A stretch of 64,000 nt of DNA from Paenibacillus sp. FSL R5-0623 (GTDB lineage Bacteria > Bacillota > Bacilli > Paenibacillales > Paenibacillaceae). The first letter of the stretch is position 1; each line of letters opens with the position of its first letter. The notes under the pieces were generated by a model. The model was not told the DNA's origin and searched no databases. It was given only the letters and a program-made list of their open reading frames with translations. Location: contig NZ_CP150233.1 of assembly GCF_037974265.1 (NCBI RefSeq), positions 6,076,001 through 6,140,000 on the forward strand, read 5' to 3'. Shown piece after piece: positions 44,245-53,647 of the stretch. Made by a program: the position numbers and the translations under genes.

Positions 44245-45189
44245 CTATTCTTCTGTACGGAGTCCCAAACCAAGTTCCTCAAGCTTCTCTTGAACTTCTT
44301 CCAAAGACTTGCGTCCGAGGTTACGGACTTTCATCATGTCTTCTTCCGTTTTCGTAGTCAGCTCTTGCACGGTATTAATACCGGCACGTTTGAGGCAGTT
44401 GTAGGAACGAACAGAGAGATCCAGCTCTTCGATCGTCATTTCGAGTACTTTTTCTTTTTTGTCTTCTTCTTTTTCGACCATGATCTCTGCATCTTTCGCT
44501 TCGTCTGTAAGACCCACGAAGAGCATCAAATGCTCAGTCAAAATTTTAGCGCCGAGGCTTACAGCCTCTTCAGGACGAATACTTCCATCAGTCCAAACTT
44601 CCAACGTGAGCTTGTCATAGTTGGTCACTTGACCGACACGCGTATTTTCCACAGCGTAGTTAACGCGACTGATCGGGGTGAAGATGGAATCGACTGGGAT
44701 GACGCCGATCGGCTGGTCATCGCGTTTATTCCGATCTGCCTGGACGTAGCCGCGACCGCGATTGGCAAAAATACGCATGTGAAGTCTCGAACCTGGTCCG
44801 AGCGTAGCAATGTGCAAATCCGGGTTAAGGATTTCCACATCAGAGTCAGCACGGATATCTCCAGCCGTAATTGCTCCTTCGCCTTCAGCATCAATCTCGA
44901 GCACTTTCTCCTCGTCTGAATGAATCTTAAGCGATAAAGCTTTCAGGTTAAGAATAACCTCCGTTACATCTTCCATTACGCCAGGAACTGTAGCAAATTC
45001 ATGCAGAACGCCATCGATTTGAACCGAAGACACTGCCGCACCCGGCAGTGACGAGAGCAAGATTCGGCGAAGCGAGTTTCCAAGCGTCGTACCGTATCCG
45101 CGCTCAAGCGGTTCTACTACGAATTTCCCATAGGTGCCATCATCGTTGACGTCTACCGTCTCAATTTTCGGCTTTTCGATTTCAATCAC
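44245..45189 (-). CDS. rpoA: DNA-directed RNA polymerase subunit alpha
   Basis: Alpha subunit, 314 residues. The N-terminal domain (~1-230; PLERGYGTTLGNSLRRILL) dimerises and nucleates the enzyme. The C-terminal domain (~245-314; LDLSVRSYNCLKRAGI) binds UP elements and activators. The start is GTG at 45189 after AAGGAGGGG. Standard place after rpsK. Confidence 0.99.
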   Translation of the reverse strand: MIEIEKPKIETVDVNDDGTYGKFVVEPLERGYGTTLGNSLRRILLSSLPGAAVSSVQIDGVLHEFATVPGVMEDVTEVILNLKALSLKIHSDEEKVLEIDAEGEGAITAGDIRADSDVEILNPDLHIATLGPGSRLHMRIFANRGRGYVQADRNKRDDQPIGVIPVDSIFTPISRVNYAVENTRVGQVTNYDKLTLEVWTDGSIRPEEAVSLGAKILTEHLMLFVGLTDEAKDAEIMVEKEEDKKEKVLEMTIEELDLSVRSYNCLKRAGINTVQELTTKTEEDMMKVRNLGRKSLEEVQEKLEELGLGLRTEE

Positions 45190-45325
45190 TGCAATACCCC
45201 TCCTTCAAAACGTCGGTCCTCTATGAAACATTTACCTTCTCTTGCGAAAACATGTAGTAGTATGCCTAAACAACCATTATTAGCAGATTGTGCCGGAAAT
45301 ATACCACACGCAGGGGCAAATCTCA

Positions 45326-45721
45326 TTAGACACGACGACGTTTTGGAGGACGGCATCCGTTATGCGGGACTGGAGTTACGTCTTTGATCAGGTTAACTTC
45401 AAGACCAGCAGCTTGCAAAGAGCGGATCGCTGCTTCACGGCCTGCGCCTGGTCCTTTAACCATAACCTCAACGGCTTTCATCCCATGTTCCATTGCAGCT
45501 TTGGCAGCAGTCTCAGCAGCCATTTGTGCAGCAAACGGAGTCGATTTACGGGAACCTCTGAATCCGAGGCCGCCGGAGCTTGCCCACGAAATTGCGTTTC
45601 CGTGAGGATCCGTAATAGTAACGATAGTGTTATTGAAAGTGGAACGGATATGCGCCACGCCAGATTCAATATTTTTACGGTCACGACGTTTAGTACGTAC
45701 GACTTTTTTCGGTTTAGCCAT
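45326..45721 (-). CDS. rpsK: 30S ribosomal protein S11
   Basis: S11 (uS11), 131 residues, on the small-subunit platform by the mRNA exit. The sequence contains VAHIRSTFNNTIVTITDPHGN and ends NGCRPPKRRRV, as expected. Confidence 0.99.
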   Translation of the reverse strand: MAKPKKVVRTKRRDRKNIESGVAHIRSTFNNTIVTITDPHGNAISWASSGGLGFRGSRKSTPFAAQMAAETAAKAAMEHGMKAVEVMVKGPGAGREAAIRSLQAAGLEVNLIKDVTPVPHNGCRPPKRRRV

Positions 45722-45740
45722 TTTCTCTTATCCCCCCTTA

Positions 45741-46109
45741 TTATTTCTTCTTGTTCGCTACTGTACGACGAGGACCTTTACGAGTACGAGCATTCGTTTT
45801 CGTACGTTGTCCACGAACAGGCAGACCACGACGATGACGAACTCCACGGTAACAACCGATCTCCGTCAAACGTTTAATATTCAAAGAGATTTCTCGACGC
45901 AGGTCACCTTCTACTTTGACCTCTTTATCGATACTTTCACGCAATTTGCTGACTTCATCTTCCGTCAAATCACGAACACGAGTGTCCGGATTGATGCCTG
46001 TTGTGCTCAGAATTTTCTGGGAAGTCGTTTTACCGATTCCGAAAATATAAGTCAAGGCGATCTCAACGCGCTTATCACGTGGCAAATCCACACCAGATAT
46101 ACGTGCCAT
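45741..46109 (-). CDS. rpsM: 30S ribosomal protein S13
   Basis: S13 (uS13), 122 residues, in the 30S head, bridging to the large subunit and P-site tRNA. It begins MARISGVDLPRDKRVEIALT and has the basic GQRTKTNARTRKGPR tail. Confidence 0.99.
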   Translation of the reverse strand: MARISGVDLPRDKRVEIALTYIFGIGKTTSQKILSTTGINPDTRVRDLTEDEVSKLRESIDKEVKVEGDLRREISLNIKRLTEIGCYRGVRHRRGLPVRGQRTKTNARTRKGPRRTVANKKK

Positions 46110-46129
46110 TTTACGCTACACCCCCTTCT

Positions 46130-46243
46130 TTAACCTTGTTTTTGTTTGTGTTTCGGATTTTCACAGATAACCATAACATTCCCTTTGCGGCGAATGACTT
46201 TGCACTTTTCGCAAATCGGCTTGACCGAAGGTCTTACCTTCAT
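46130..46243 (-). CDS. rpmJ: 50S ribosomal protein L36
   Basis: L36 (bL36), 37 residues, starting MKVRPSVKPICEKCKVI and ending NPKHKQKQG. It keeps the CxxC...C...H zinc ribbon (the C+ form). AGGAGGTAATTCAC precedes the ATG. It lies between infA and rpsM as usual. Confidence 0.97.
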   Translation of the reverse strand: MKVRPSVKPICEKCKVIRRKGNVMVICENPKHKQKQG

Positions 46244-46395
46244 GTGAATTACCTCCTCAAAGTTTTGCTAAGCAAAACCCTCTTCGTAAGCATTGACCTT
46301 GTTCTACTATTGTAAAACCGGCTTCGAAGCTTTCGCAAGTTTTGCCGGGCAAAACCCGCTACATAAGCTTCACAGTTCATTGCAACTGTCTACTA

Positions 46396-46611
46396 CTATT
46401 TACGGTAAGTTATGCGACCTTTTGTTAAATCATAAGGCGACAACTGAACAACTACTTTGTCTCCAGTCAGGATACGGATAAAGTGCATCCGCAGTTTTCC
46501 GGAAACGTGAGCGAGAATTTGATGACCGTTCTCAAGCTCAACCTTGAATGTTGCATTCGGTAGCGGTTCGAGAACCGTACCTTCCACTTCAATGACATCT
46601 TCCTTAGCCAT
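46396..46611 (-). CDS. infA: Translation initiation factor IF-1
   Basis: IF-1, 71 residues, an OB-fold protein that blocks the A site during initiation. It begins MAKEDVIEVEGTVLEPLPNA and ends TKGRITYRK. The upstream KOW-protein gene stops only 3 bases before its start. Confidence 0.98.
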   Translation of the reverse strand: MAKEDVIEVEGTVLEPLPNATFKVELENGHQILAHVSGKLRMHFIRILTGDKVVVQLSPYDLTKGRITYRK

Positions 46612-46614
46612 TAG

Positions 46615-46923
46615 TCAGTCTCCTTTCTCTTCAGCTTGAATGTTGGTGGATTCCAGAAATGAATGAACCGCGTAACGGAGCTTTCCATTTGTCACCCGAC
46701 CACTCTCGTTTAAACTGTTCACAACCTCGCTGCTAATCATGGGCTGGAGTTCAAGATGAAGAAGATTCTTCTTCTTTGGTTGATCAAACTTACGTTTGTC
46801 TCCATCCGCAATATATACGAACTTACCGTCCGCTATAGCAACAATTACTGCGGCTTGGTCCGCATTGCGGCCTTTACGGATCTTCACAAGTTGACCGAGC
46901 TGCGGATTAGACTGACTGTTCAT
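46615..46923 (-). CDS. KOW-domain RNA-binding protein (L14e-like)
   Basis: A 102-residue protein with a KOW motif (LGQLVKIRKGRNADQAAVIVAI, residues ~9-30), like archaeal/eukaryotic L14e. Orthologues sit between map and infA in many Firmicutes (B. subtilis YbzG). Exact role is unknown; ribosome binding is likely from domain and position. AGGTGATGAGGC-type spacing before the ATG is acceptable. Confidence 0.88.
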   Translation of the reverse strand: MNSQSNPQLGQLVKIRKGRNADQAAVIVAIADGKFVYIADGDKRKFDQPKKKNLLHLELQPMISSEVVNSLNESGRVTNGKLRYAVHSFLESTNIQAEEKGD

Positions 46924-46933
46924 GCCTCATCAC

Positions 46934-47686
46934 CTACGCATTCAGTTTTGTGAAAATTTCCATACCATCTGGTGTAACTGCTACGGTGTGTTCAAAGTGG
47001 GCACATAACTTACCATCAACGGTGACGACAGTCCAGTTATCTTCCAACGTTTTCACATACCGTCTACCTACGTTAACCATCGGCTCTATGGCCAGCACCA
47101 TGCCCGCTTTAAGCCGTGGTCCCCGATCGGGAAGACCATAGTTCGGAATCTGTGGTTCTTCGTGCAGATCTGCGCCTATGCCGTGACCGACATATTCACG
47201 AACTACGGAGAACCCTTCATCTTCAATATATTTCTGAATTGCATGAGATATTGTAAACAAGCGAACGTCCGGTTTTACCAGCGCCAGACCTGCGTATAAC
47301 GAAGCCTCGGTAACGTCCAGAAGACGACGGGCTTCTTCGGAAATACGGCCGACCGGATAAGTCCAGGCGGAATCTCCATGATACCCCTGGTACTGCGCGC
47401 CAATGTCAAACGTAACGATATCGCCCTCGTTCAACTTGCGTTTGCCGGGAAATCCATGTACCAACTCTTCATTGACTGAAGCGCACACACTGGCAGGGAA
47501 ACCGTTATAACCTTTGAAAGACGGCACAGCTCCTTGACTGCGGATATATTGATCAGCCATATGGTCAAGTTCTCCAGTCGTAATACCGGGAGCGATATGC
47601 TCTGCCAAGAGACGATGCGCTTCCGCAACAATTCTCCCTGCTTCCCTCATCAAGCCCAGTTCCGTTTCGGACTTACCAATGATCAT
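46934..47686 (-). CDS. map: Methionine aminopeptidase, type I
   Basis: Removes the initiator Met from nascent chains. From the ATG at 47686 it is 250 residues; a TTG one codon earlier is less likely. Metal ligands are visible: the two Asp in FDIGAQYQGYHGDSAW, the His in GHGIGADLHEE, the Glu in AIEPMVN and the C-terminal FEHTVAVT. It follows adk with 3 bases between stop and start. Confidence 0.97.
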   Translation of the reverse strand: MIIGKSETELGLMREAGRIVAEAHRLLAEHIAPGITTGELDHMADQYIRSQGAVPSFKGYNGFPASVCASVNEELVHGFPGKRKLNEGDIVTFDIGAQYQGYHGDSAWTYPVGRISEEARRLLDVTEASLYAGLALVKPDVRLFTISHAIQKYIEDEGFSVVREYVGHGIGADLHEEPQIPNYGLPDRGPRLKAGMVLAIEPMVNVGRRYVKTLEDNWTVVTVDGKLCAHFEHTVAVTPDGMEIFTKLNA

Positions 47687-47689
47687 CAA

Positions 47690-48334
47690 TTAACCTCTCA
47701 GTAAGGACACGATTTCTTGAGAAACTTGATCGATATCCTGTTCTCCGTTCATTTGACGAAGAAGACCTTTAGTCTCATAGAACGTGAGGAGTGGTGCTGT
47801 TTTGTTGATATACTCGTCCAGTCGTGTACCTACACTCTCTTCATTATCATCAGAGCGTTGATACAACTCACCAGCGCATTTATCACAAATACCTTCCTGC
47901 TTAGGCGGATTGAATACCACATGATAAGTGGAACCACAGTTTTTACAAATTCGACGACCCGTCAAACGAGCGAGCAATTTGTTGCGATCCACTTTCAGGT
48001 TGATTACATGATCGAGACCTGAGTTCAATCGATCCAGAATGCCATCGAGCGCTTCTGCTTGGGAAAGGGTTCTTGGAAATCCGTCCAAGAGGAAACCTTC
48101 TCTGCAGTCAGGCTGCTGCAAACGTTCTTCAACGATGCCAATGGTTACATCATCTGGTACAAGCAATCCTTGATCCATATATTCCTTGGCTTTCATGCCA
48201 ATGGGAGTTCCCTGTTTGATCGCTAGACGAAATGCATCGCCTGTTGAAATATGGGGAATACCGAACTCTTTCACGATGACGTCTGCTTGCGTTCCTTTTC
48301 CTGCCCCCGGAGGGCCCATGAATAGGATGTTCAC
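47690..48334 (-). CDS. adk: Adenylate kinase
   Basis: Interconverts ATP + AMP and 2 ADP. The 214 residues have the P-loop GPPGAGKGTQ (~7) and a long LID with four cysteines (CKNCGSTY ... CDKC) that binds structural zinc, as in Gram-positives. The start is GTG at 48334. Conserved place after secY. Confidence 0.98.
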   Translation of the reverse strand: MNILFMGPPGAGKGTQADVIVKEFGIPHISTGDAFRLAIKQGTPIGMKAKEYMDQGLLVPDDVTIGIVEERLQQPDCREGFLLDGFPRTLSQAEALDGILDRLNSGLDHVINLKVDRNKLLARLTGRRICKNCGSTYHVVFNPPKQEGICDKCAGELYQRSDDNEESVGTRLDEYINKTAPLLTFYETKGLLRQMNGEQDIDQVSQEIVSLLRG

Positions 48335-48424
48335 GTTATGTCACTCCCTCCAAGACTACCCTACATCAACAAACAGCACAATAGGTGCCGGCAAGTAAAT
48401 CTTCACTCGACCGGTACCTATTGC

Positions 48425-49723
48425 CTATTTATTGATAAAACCTTTGTAGTGGCGTTTGATCAATTGGCTTTCGATTTGCTTCATCGTATCCAGCGCAACA
48501 CCGATAACGATCAGGAGGGATGTTCCTCCAATTTGCGCAGATTGAGGCAAACCAGAAAGTGCCCCTAAGAATACAGGCAGAACGGAAATGACTGCCAAGA
48601 AGATGGCTCCGGCCATTGTCAAACGAGTCATGACACGGGTCAGATATTTCTCGGTTGCTTTACCCGGGCGAATGCCTGGGATGTAACCGCCGTTCTTTTT
48701 CATATTATCAGCCATCTGCTGTGGATTCATCTGTACAAAAGTATAGAAGAATGTGAAACCGAAGATCATCACGACATACAGCAACATACCCAGAGGTTTG
48801 TGTGTAGTCAGGTTCTGTCCGATCCACTGTGCCCAGAGGCGATCCGCCCAGAAGTTGGCGATGATCGTTGGGAACATCAACAGCGATGAAGCAAAGATGA
48901 CAGGGATAACACCTGCTGCATTAATTTTCAGCGGGATATGTGTATTCTGTCCACCGTACATTTTGTTACCTACGACACGTTTAGCGTACTGTACCGGAAT
49001 CTTCCGAATCGCCTGCTGAATGTAAATGACCCCTATGATGATCAACACAATAACAATTGCGATGATAACACCTTTAAGAATATTCATAAACAGTTGGTCA
49101 GGTTGAATGAAGTCAGATTCGACCGTTTGTTTGATAATGTTAGGCACCGTAGATAGGATACCCGCAAAGATCAAGATCGAAATCCCGTTTCCTATGCCCT
49201 TCTCGGTGATCTGCTCACCAAGCCACATCAGGAATGAAGTACCGGCCGTAAGTACAATCGCGATCAAGATATAATCTGCAAATGTAGCGTTAGGCACCAT
49301 CTCTGTATTGTACAAGCGGTTGAATCCGATCGACGTACCAAACGCTTGAATCAATGCCAGCCCGATGGTTAAATAACGGGTCAACTGTGCAGATTTCTTC
49401 TTACCTTGTTCACCTTGCTTTGCCCACTCCGCTAATTTAGGTATAACGTCCATGGAAAGCAACTGTACTATGATAGACGCAGTGATGTAAGGCACGATCC
49501 CGAGCGCAAATATCGAGAACTGGAAGAGCGCTCCACCCGAGAACGTATTGAGAAGTCCAAAAACTTCTTTACCCGCAGAATTTGTCGCTTCGAACACATC
49601 TTTGTTAACTCCCGGCACGGGGACAAAGGAGCCGATGCGGTAAATGATCAGTACAAAAAGGGTAAATAATACCCTTTTGCGCAGATCTTCAACCCGCCAG
49701 ATATTCTTTAGGGTCTTGAACAT
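48425..49723 (-). CDS. secY: Protein translocase subunit SecY
   Basis: Channel of the Sec translocon. The 432 residues have ten transmembrane helices, plug-region sequence after TM1 (FVPVPGVNKDVF) and the cytosolic loops that bind SecA and ribosomes. Its ATG overlaps the rplO stop by one base (TAATG), so the two are translationally coupled. An 90-base gap leads to adk. Confidence 0.98.
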   Translation of the reverse strand: MFKTLKNIWRVEDLRKRVLFTLFVLIIYRIGSFVPVPGVNKDVFEATNSAGKEVFGLLNTFSGGALFQFSIFALGIVPYITASIIVQLLSMDVIPKLAEWAKQGEQGKKKSAQLTRYLTIGLALIQAFGTSIGFNRLYNTEMVPNATFADYILIAIVLTAGTSFLMWLGEQITEKGIGNGISILIFAGILSTVPNIIKQTVESDFIQPDQLFMNILKGVIIAIVIVLIIIGVIYIQQAIRKIPVQYAKRVVGNKMYGGQNTHIPLKINAAGVIPVIFASSLLMFPTIIANFWADRLWAQWIGQNLTTHKPLGMLLYVVMIFGFTFFYTFVQMNPQQMADNMKKNGGYIPGIRPGKATEKYLTRVMTRLTMAGAIFLAVISVLPVFLGALSGLPQSAQIGGTSLLIVIGVALDTMKQIESQLIKRHYKGFINK

Positions 49724-50163
49724 TAAATCACCTCAGTTGTACCGCCGGCAGCTTCAATTTTCTCAATAGCAGATTGAGAAAACTTGTTAGCTTTAACAGT
49801 CAGCTTCACAGTGACATCACCGTTACCCAGGATTTTGATTCCGGATTTAGCGTTTTTAACTACGCCGTTCGTCATCAAGAATTCTGGAGTTACTTCAGTA
49901 CCCGCAGCAAAACTGTTCAGGTCTTCAGTATTCACAACTGCATATTCTTTGCGAGTTGGGTTTACAAAACCACGTTTTGGCAAGCGACGATACAATGGAT
50001 TTTGTCCACCTTCGAAGCCTGGACGAACTCCACCGCCAGAACGAGAATTTTGTCCTTTGTGACCGCGACCTGATGTTTTACCTGTACCACTACTTGGACC
50101 GCGACCAAGACGTTTACGTTCTTTGCGGGATCCAGGAGATGGTGAAAGCTCATGTAACTTCAT
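49723..50163 (-). CDS. rplO: 50S ribosomal protein L15
   Basis: L15 (uL15), 146 residues from the ATG at 50163 (MKLHELSPSPGSRKERKR); the GTG four codons earlier sits against the AGGAGG and is too close to use. Gly/Arg-rich N-terminal extension GRGHKGQNSRSGGG penetrates 23S rRNA. Confidence 0.98.
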   Translation of the reverse strand: MKLHELSPSPGSRKERKRLGRGPSSGTGKTSGRGHKGQNSRSGGGVRPGFEGGQNPLYRRLPKRGFVNPTRKEYAVVNTEDLNSFAAGTEVTPEFLMTNGVVKNAKSGIKILGNGDVTVKLTVKANKFSQSAIEKIEAAGGTTEVI

Positions 50164-50206
50164 CGTTCGTTGCACCTCCTTAAAGATTTGTGGGATTAAC
50201 CCGTTA

Positions 50207-50392
50207 TTAAGCTTCTACTTCTTTAACAGCAACCAAGTGGCTTACTTTGTTAATCATACCACGGATGGCAGGATTATCGTTTTGTACCACTTTGCTATTG
50301 ATTTTGCGCAAACCCAATGTTTTCACAGTTGTTCTTTGCGTCTCCGGACGTCCGATCAAGCTGCGGACGAGGGTAATTTCTAATTTAGCCAT
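50207..50392 (-). CDS. rpmD: 50S ribosomal protein L30
   Basis: L30 (uL30), 61 residues from MAKLEITLVRSLIGRPETQ. The frame is open 23 codons upstream, overlapping the rpsE end, but the AAGGAGGGAATTCTC before 50392 marks the start. Confidence 0.98.
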   Translation of the reverse strand: MAKLEITLVRSLIGRPETQRTTVKTLGLRKINSKVVQNDNPAIRGMINKVSHLVAVKEVEA

Positions 50393-50405
50393 GAGAATTC
50401 CCTCC

Positions 50406-50903
50406 TTAACCCAGAAGCTCTTCGACGGATTTTCCGCGCAGTTTAGCCACGTCTTCAGCACGCTTCAAACGGGACAAACCTTCCAAAGTCGCATTGACCA
50501 TGTTCATGGAATTCGAAGAACCCAGAGATTTTGTCAAAATGTCACCTACACCAGCAAGTTCGAGAACCGCACGTACAGGACCACCAGCGATAACACCAGT
50601 ACCTTCAGATGCTGGTTTCAACAGCACGCGTCCTGCGCCGAACTTACCTGTTACCAAGTGAGGAATCGATGTTCCTACGAGTGGAACGTGTACAAGGTTT
50701 TTCTTAGCGTCTTCAATACCTTTGCGAATTGCATCAGGTACTTCGCCCGCTTTACCGATACCAGCTCCAACCCAGCCGTTGCCGTCGCCGACTACAACCA
50801 GTGCGCTAAAGCTGAAACGGCGTCCGCCTTTTACTACTTTAGCTACGCGATTAATATTTACAACTCTTTCAGTCAGTTCCAAAGTATTCGGATCTACACG
50901 CAA
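50406..50903 (-). CDS. rpsE: 30S ribosomal protein S5
   Basis: S5 (uS5), 165 residues, at the mRNA entry channel; important for accuracy. The start is TTG at 50903 (MRVDPNTLELTERV) with AAAAGGAGG 8 bases before it. A double-stranded RNA-binding fold comes first (VVKGGRRFSFSALVVVGD), then the ALLKP-type C domain. Confidence 0.98.
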   Translation of the reverse strand: MRVDPNTLELTERVVNINRVAKVVKGGRRFSFSALVVVGDGNGWVGAGIGKAGEVPDAIRKGIEDAKKNLVHVPLVGTSIPHLVTGKFGAGRVLLKPASEGTGVIAGGPVRAVLELAGVGDILTKSLGSSNSMNMVNATLEGLSRLKRAEDVAKLRGKSVEELLG

Positions 50904-50930
50904 GTCGTTAACCTCCTTTTGAAAAATATC

Positions 50931-51299
50931 TTAAAACTCAAGTCCTGCTTCACGAGCCGCTTCAGCCAATGCTGCGATACGACCATGGTACAGATAACCG
51001 CTACGGTCAAATACGATATTGGACACACCTTTGTCTTTAGCACGTTTAGCAACGAGTTCGCCAACTTTACGAGCTGATTCAACAGATGCACCATTTTTGA
51101 TGTCAGTGCTCAATTCTTTGTCTACGGTAGACGCGGAAGCGATTGTTACACCAGCAACATCATCGATGATTTGAGCATACATATGTTTACCAGAACGGAA
51201 TACGTTCAAACGAGGACGTGCTGCCGTTCCTTGGATTTTCTTACGAACACGAAGGTGTCTTTTCAGACGAGCCTTATTTTTATCTGGTTTCGTAATCAT
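50931..51299 (-). CDS. rplR: 50S ribosomal protein L18
   Basis: L18 (uL18), 122 residues, which with L5 anchors 5S rRNA in the central protuberance. Begins MITKPDKNKARLKRHLRVRK, ends AALAEAAREAGLEF. Confidence 0.99.
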   Translation of the reverse strand: MITKPDKNKARLKRHLRVRKKIQGTAARPRLNVFRSGKHMYAQIIDDVAGVTIASASTVDKELSTDIKNGASVESARKVGELVAKRAKDKGVSNIVFDRSGYLYHGRIAALAEAAREAGLEF

Positions 51300-51416
51300 C
51301 TCAAAGATTCACTCCTTTCAGGTTACCTCGCTGGCTTCAAAGCAGAAGCCACGGGGTATATTAGAAACACACGAAGCAAGCAAGCCGAAAGCCGCGCAAA
51401 GGCGGTAAGAGAAATC

Positions 51417-51959
51417 TTATTTCTTCTTACCGGCTTTACCTTCCTTACGGATGATACGCTCGCCTTCATATTTAATACCTTTACCTTTGTATGGCTCAGG
51501 TTCACGTACGGAACGGATTTTAGCAGCGTAAGCACCTACACGCTCTTTGTCAATTCCGCGAACGATGATTTTTGTATTCGAAGGTACTTCGAATTCAATT
51601 CCCGCTTCCGGTGTAATTTCAACCGGGTGAGAGTAACCAACGTTCAGAACGATTTTATCTCCGGATTTGCTTGCACGATATCCGACCCCAACCAATTCCA
51701 GAGATTTCGCGAATCCTTCAGTAACGCCGCTCACCATATTGTTTACAACGCTACGCGTTGTGCCGTGCAAAGAACGGTGAGTTTTGTTATCGGAAGGACG
51801 CACAACTGTGATTTCGTTATTTTCAACCGTAACCTTCATGTCTTTATGAAGCTCACGAGTCAAAGTTCCTTTAGGTCCTTTTACCGTAATAACGGTGTTG
51901 TCCAGGGTGATGTCTACACCACTTGGTACTGTGATTGGTTTGCGACCAATACGAGACAT
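51417..51959 (-). CDS. rplF: 50S ribosomal protein L6
   Basis: L6 (uL6), 180 residues from MSRIGRKPITVPSGVDI; AGGAGGTGCAACAT precedes the ATG at 51959. It lies at the factor-binding side of the large subunit. The C-terminal GEGKAGKKK-type tail is standard. A 117-base spacer to rplR holds no gene. Confidence 0.98.
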   Translation of the reverse strand: MSRIGRKPITVPSGVDITLDNTVITVKGPKGTLTRELHKDMKVTVENNEITVVRPSDNKTHRSLHGTTRSVVNNMVSGVTEGFAKSLELVGVGYRASKSGDKIVLNVGYSHPVEITPEAGIEFEVPSNTKIIVRGIDKERVGAYAAKIRSVREPEPYKGKGIKYEGERIIRKEGKAGKKK

Positions 51960-51989
51960 ATGTTGCACCTCCTATCTTGTGACGTTATA

Positions 51990-52388
51990 TTACCAAACGT
52001 AGCAAACGACTTCTCCGCCGGATTTCGATTGACGAGCTTCTTTGTCCGTCATGATACCTTTAGATGTCGAGATGATCGCGATTCCCAGGCCACCAAGTAC
52101 ACGAGGTACTTCGTTGCTTTTCGTGTAAACACGAAGACCAGGTTTACTGATTCTTTTCAGACCAGTGATAACGCGCTCGTTATTTTGACCGTATTTCAGG
52201 AAAACACGGATAATCCCTTGTTTGTTATCATCGATAACTTCAGCGTCACGGATGAAACCTTCACGCTTCAGGATATCGGCGATTTGTTTTTTCATTGTCG
52301 AAGCAGGCATTTCTACCGTTTCGTGACGAACAGTGTTCGCGTTACGAATACGAGTAAGCATATCTGCAATTGGATCAGACATAGTCAT
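51990..52388 (-). CDS. rpsH: 30S ribosomal protein S8
   Basis: S8 (uS8), 132 residues, a primary 16S-binding protein. MTMSDPIADMLTRIRNAN at the N-terminus and GGEVVCYVW at the C-terminus are standard. The first ATG fits the AAGGAGG spacing best. Confidence 0.99.
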   Translation of the reverse strand: MTMSDPIADMLTRIRNANTVRHETVEMPASTMKKQIADILKREGFIRDAEVIDDNKQGIIRVFLKYGQNNERVITGLKRISKPGLRVYTKSNEVPRVLGGLGIAIISTSKGIMTDKEARQSKSGGEVVCYVW

Positions 52389-52420
52389 TGTGAGTTAACC
52401 TCCTTCCCGTTCAGGACTTT

Positions 52421-52606
52421 TTACCAGCTTGCTTTTTTCACGCCAGGGATCTGGCCTTTATAAGCTAATTCACGGAAACAAATTCTGCAAATTTTGAACT
52501 TTTGCAGGACCGAATGTGGACGTCCGCAACGCTCACAGCGTGTATATGCACGTACTTTAAACTTAGGTGTACGTTGTTGTTTAACTTTCATCGAAGTTTT
52601 TGCCAC
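52421..52606 (-). CDS. rpsZ: 30S ribosomal protein S14, type Z
   Basis: Short zinc-binding S14 (uS14), 61 residues, with CERCGRPH ... CRICF as the C4 zinc site. It is the constitutive form; zinc-free rpsN paralogues usually lie elsewhere. The start is GTG at 52606 after AGGAGG. Confidence 0.98.
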   Translation of the reverse strand: MAKTSMKVKQQRTPKFKVRAYTRCERCGRPHSVLQKFKICRICFRELAYKGQIPGVKKASW

Positions 52607-52679
52607 TTAGCCTGACACCTCCTAAATAATTTCGGAGAAAAGGGAGTCTTTCCAGACACCCGGAAACGTTATGCCAACA

Positions 52680-53222
52680 TTACTTAACGAAAGGCATTCC
52701 CATTTGCGTGAGCAATTCGCGGGACTCTTCGTCTGTTTTCGCCGTTGTTACGATGACAATATCCATACCGCGGACTTTATCAACTTTATCATACTCGATC
52801 TCTGGGAAGATCAGTTGCTCTTTCAGACCCAGTGTGTAGTTACCACGTCCATCGAAAGCTTTACTCGATACACCGCGGAAGTCGCGGACACGAGGAAGCG
52901 TTACGTTGAGCAATTTATCTAGGAAGAAGTACATACGCTCACCGCGTAATGTTACTTTCACACCGATAGGCATATTCTCACGCAGTTTGAAACCTGCGAT
53001 AGATTTTTTAGCACGAGTGATTACAGGTTTTTGACCTGCGATCAGTTGCAAATCGTTTACTGCGGAATCCAACACTTTAGAGTTTTGGACAGCGTCGCCC
53101 ACACCCATGTTGATAACGATTTTCTCGATTTTCGGCACTTGCATTACCGTTGTATAGTTAAACTTCTGCATCAAAGCAGGAGCGATTTCTTGCAGGTAAC
53201 GTTCTTTCATTCTTGATGCCAT
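52680..53222 (-). CDS. rplE: 50S ribosomal protein L5
   Basis: L5 (uL5), 180 residues, binds 5S rRNA and contacts P-site tRNA and the 30S head. Ends in the familiar SRELLTQMGMPFVK. Confidence 0.99.
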   Translation of the reverse strand: MASRMKERYLQEIAPALMQKFNYTTVMQVPKIEKIVINMGVGDAVQNSKVLDSAVNDLQLIAGQKPVITRAKKSIAGFKLRENMPIGVKVTLRGERMYFFLDKLLNVTLPRVRDFRGVSSKAFDGRGNYTLGLKEQLIFPEIEYDKVDKVRGMDIVIVTTAKTDEESRELLTQMGMPFVK

Positions 53223-53254
53223 GAATCATAGCCCTCCTTTCTCATTCGGTTCAA

Positions 53255-53608
53255 TTAGTCGATAATTTCTCCGGAACGTTTAGCAACGCGCACTTTCTTA
53301 CCGTTATCCAAAACTTTGTAACCTACACGGGTTACTTTTCCGCTCTTCGGATCGATGTGCATTACGTTGGAAACGTGAATCGGAGCTTCCTTCTCGATAA
53401 TGCCGCCTTGCGGATTTTGCTGGTTAGGCTTCTGGTGTTTTTTCACCATGTTAACACCTTCCACAAGGACGCGGTTCTCACGAGGATAAGCAGCGATGAC
53501 ACGGCCTTTTTTACCTTTGTCTTTACCGCTGATCACCATAACCGTATCTTCCTTTTTAACGTGAAGTTTGTTGTTATGGGATTCCAGAACTTTTTTCACT
53601 CTTGGCAT
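53255..53608 (-). CDS. rplX: 50S ribosomal protein L24
   Basis: L24 (uL24), 117 residues, an assembly initiator with a KOW domain (VKKEDTVMVISGKDKGKKG). The ATG at 53608 (MPRVKKVLESHNNKLH) after AGGAGG adds about 14 residues compared with B. subtilis L24, which begins at MHVKK. Confidence 0.97.
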   Translation of the reverse strand: MPRVKKVLESHNNKLHVKKEDTVMVISGKDKGKKGRVIAAYPRENRVLVEGVNMVKKHQKPNQQNPQGGIIEKEAPIHVSNVMHIDPKSGKVTRVGYKVLDNGKKVRVAKRSGEIID

Positions 53609-53647
53609 TTCGTACACCTCCTGTTTCTAACATCACGAGATTAAGCT

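Noticed and set aside
51171..52463. 430-codon plus-strand frame across rplF-rpsH
   Set aside because: Antisense shadow of three ribosomal protein genes; no domain, no RBS.
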